From assembly GCA_900542085.1 (NCBI GenBank), contig UQMK01000031.1:1-24371 (forward strand): 24,371 bases of DNA, in the 5' to 3' direction. The notes under the pieces were generated by a model. It ran no database searches. It was not told where the DNA came from and saw only the letters and a list, made by a program, of their open reading frames with translations. Source of the stretch: an uncultured Collinsella sp. Its GTDB lineage: Bacteria; Actinomycetota; Coriobacteriia; Coriobacteriales; Coriobacteriaceae. Below are positions 23,160-24,371 of the stretch, one piece after another. The translations under genes were made by a program, and so were the position numbers. Position 1 is the first letter of the stretch; the number at the start of each line of letters is the position of its first letter.

Positions 23160-24371
23160 CGTGGTGTAAGAGTGTCCTGAGGTCCGTCGCTGCAAGCTCC
23201 GATGTTACTCCTTCTTGAGGCCGCGCCTCTCGACTATCTCGTCCACTATCTCCCTGGCGCGCCGCCCGAGCGCGCGGCGCCTCCCCTCTGTCGGGGCCGG
23301 CCTGTCCGCGGGCTCGGCGAAGCCCTCGGCGGCCGAGGCCTCGGAGAACACGCGCTGCTGGGACCACTGCCCCTCGGTCTCCATGAGGCTCGCGCACGTC
23401 AGGCGCAGCATCGACTCCCTCGAGGGGAAGGACTGCACGACCCTGTAGCGGCGCTTGATCTCGCGGTTGGCGCGCTCCTGGACGTTGTTGGTGCGGAGCT
23501 TGGCCCAGTGCGCCCTGGGGAAGGCCGTGAACGCCAGCGCGGAGTCCTCGGCCTGCTCGAAGACCTCGCCGGCCCTGGCGGACACCGACGCCACCCAGGG
23601 CGCCGCCTCGGCCCACACGCAGCGCGCGAGGTCGGGGTCGTCCTGGTAGACCGCGGCGTGCACGAGGTCCCTGACGGCCGCCTTGGAGTCCTCGGGCCTG
23701 CCCGAGCAGGCGCTCTGGAGGTTGCGCTGCAGGTGCGTCACGCAGCGCTGCCAGGCGCAGCCCTGGAACAGGCGCGAGACGGCGGCCACGAGCCCGGCGT
23801 GGCTGTCGGAGACCACGAGGCGAACGCCGGCCAGCCCGCGCTCGCGCAGCCCGCCGAGGAATGCCGCCCAGGAGTCCTCGCTCTCGGTGTCGACCACGTC
23901 GCAGCCCAGGAAGTGCTTGCGCCCGTCGGCGCCCAGCCCGATCGCGGTCACGACGCCCTGCGAGACGACCGACGAGCCGACCCTGCAGCTCATGTAGGTG
24001 GCGTCGAGCCACAGGTAGCAGCACGGCGTGCCCGAAAGGTCGCGGCGGCGGAACTCCGCCACCTCGGCGTCGAGGTCGGAGCAGAGGCTCGAGACCTCCG
24101 AGCTCGACAGCGAGGATATGCCCAGCTTGGACGCCACGCGCTCGACCTTGCGGGTGGACACGCCGCACACGTACATCTCCTGCACGATGGCGGCCACCGA
24201 GGTGTCGACGCGCGACCATCGCGCGAGCATGCCCTCGGGGTAGTAGGTGCCGTGCCTGAGCTTGGGTATCTCGAGCTCCACGTCGCCCACGGCGGTCTTG
24301 AGCGACCTGGGGCGGTAGCCGTTGCGGCTGGTTTCCCCGCCCGCGGCGCGCTCGTTGCGGCGGGGAATGCC
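23160..24371 (-). mobile_element. IS256-family insertion sequence, cut by the right edge
   Basis: Identified through its transposase. The left end must lie between the hairpin ending at 23099 and the transposase stop at 23205; GGTGTAAGAGTGTCC at 23163-23177 has the look of an IS256-family terminal repeat, but its partner is outside the window, so neither the exact end nor a target duplication can be confirmed. Confidence 0.55.
23205..24371 (-). CDS. IS256-family (mutator-like) transposase, N-terminus beyond the window
   Basis: At least 388 residues are visible and the frame is still open at the right edge. The text begins with RNGYRPRSLKTAVGDVELEI (the part of the family before the catalytic core; a GTG at 24288-24290 lies inside this and is not the real start). 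The DDE residues are Asp in LWLDATYMSCR, Asp in LVVSDSHAGL, and Glu in NNVQERANREIKRR, with the family CxxH-like WQRCVTHLQRN between them. The C-terminal tail is Arg/Glu-rich. No stop or frameshift is seen, so it may be active. GC content and codon use match the host. It lies beside decayed genes. Confidence 0.92.
   Translation of the reverse strand, partial: GIPRRNERAAGGETSRNGYRPRSLKTAVGDVELEIPKLRHGTYYPEGMLARWSRVDTSVAAIVQEMYVCGVSTRKVERVASKLGISSLSSSEVSSLCSDLDAEVAEFRRRDLSGTPCCYLWLDATYMSCRVGSSVVSQGVVTAIGLGADGRKHFLGCDVVDTESEDSWAAFLGGLRERGLAGVRLVVSDSHAGLVAAVSRLFQGCAWQRCVTHLQRNLQSACSGRPEDSKAAVRDLVHAAVYQDDPDLARCVWAEAAPWVASVSARAGEVFEQAEDSALAFTAFPRAHWAKLRTNNVQERANREIKRRYRVVQSFPSRESMLRLTCASLMETEGQWSQQRVFSEASAAEGFAEPADRPAPTEGRRRALGRRAREIVDEIVERRGLKKE

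Noticed and set aside
22824..23195. 123-residue minus-strand open frame
   Set aside because: It crosses the hairpin at 23055-23099, lies antisense to the avd remnant and has no ribosome binding site or recognisable motif.

Overview
The window looks like chromosome from a high-GC Gram-positive gut actinobacterium, most probably Coriobacteriia (Collinsella or a close relative). This is inferred from strongly GC-biased third codon positions, Actinobacteria-like versions of the housekeeping proteins, palindromic terminator-like repeats, and gut-type accessory genes (SipW-dependent surface proteins, InlB-type repeats, a DUF6273 fragment). No database comparison was possible.

Region 1 (1-8987, + strand) is a compact surface-structure operon. 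It encodes a SipW-type signal peptidase, three small exported proteins with SipW-dependent (TasA/camelysin-like) signal peptides, a 1823-residue secreted repeat protein, and a final protein with an LAATG sorting signal, a membrane span and a basic tail. The likely scheme is that the dedicated peptidase matures fibre-type subunits and the last protein anchors the assembly to the wall. A perfect 16-bp-stem hairpin after the first subunit gene may make that subunit the most abundant.

Region 2 (8988-9689) is a 700-bp convergent intergenic region. It holds two copies of a ~128-nt structured element, each about 20 bp after the stop codon of a convergent gene and in the same sense relative to that gene. 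Loop sequences are conserved while the arms differ but still pair. Between them lie five ~62-bp palindromic units and two identical terminator hairpins in opposite orientation.

Region 3 (9690-22406) is mostly housekeeping: an LtaS-type sulfatase-fold phosphoglycerol transferase (-), a nitroreductase, a Kup potassium transporter, a tiny membrane protein, a shortened KdpD-like kinase with a KdpE-like regulator (a potassium module with no KdpFABC in the window), a large RlmKL-type 23S rRNA methyltransferase (-) whose N-terminal catalytic motifs look degraded, a Cof-type HAD phosphatase, and a TalC/FSA-type transaldolase.

Region 4 (22407-24371) is a decay zone: a strong hairpin, a broken DUF6273 (C-type-lectin-like target) fragment, a frameshifted remnant that reads like the Avd four-helix-bundle protein of diversity-generating retroelements, and an IS256-family transposase running off the right edge. 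Target gene followed by avd is the usual order of such a retroelement, so this looks like the wreck of one, with template repeat and reverse transcriptase missing from the window.
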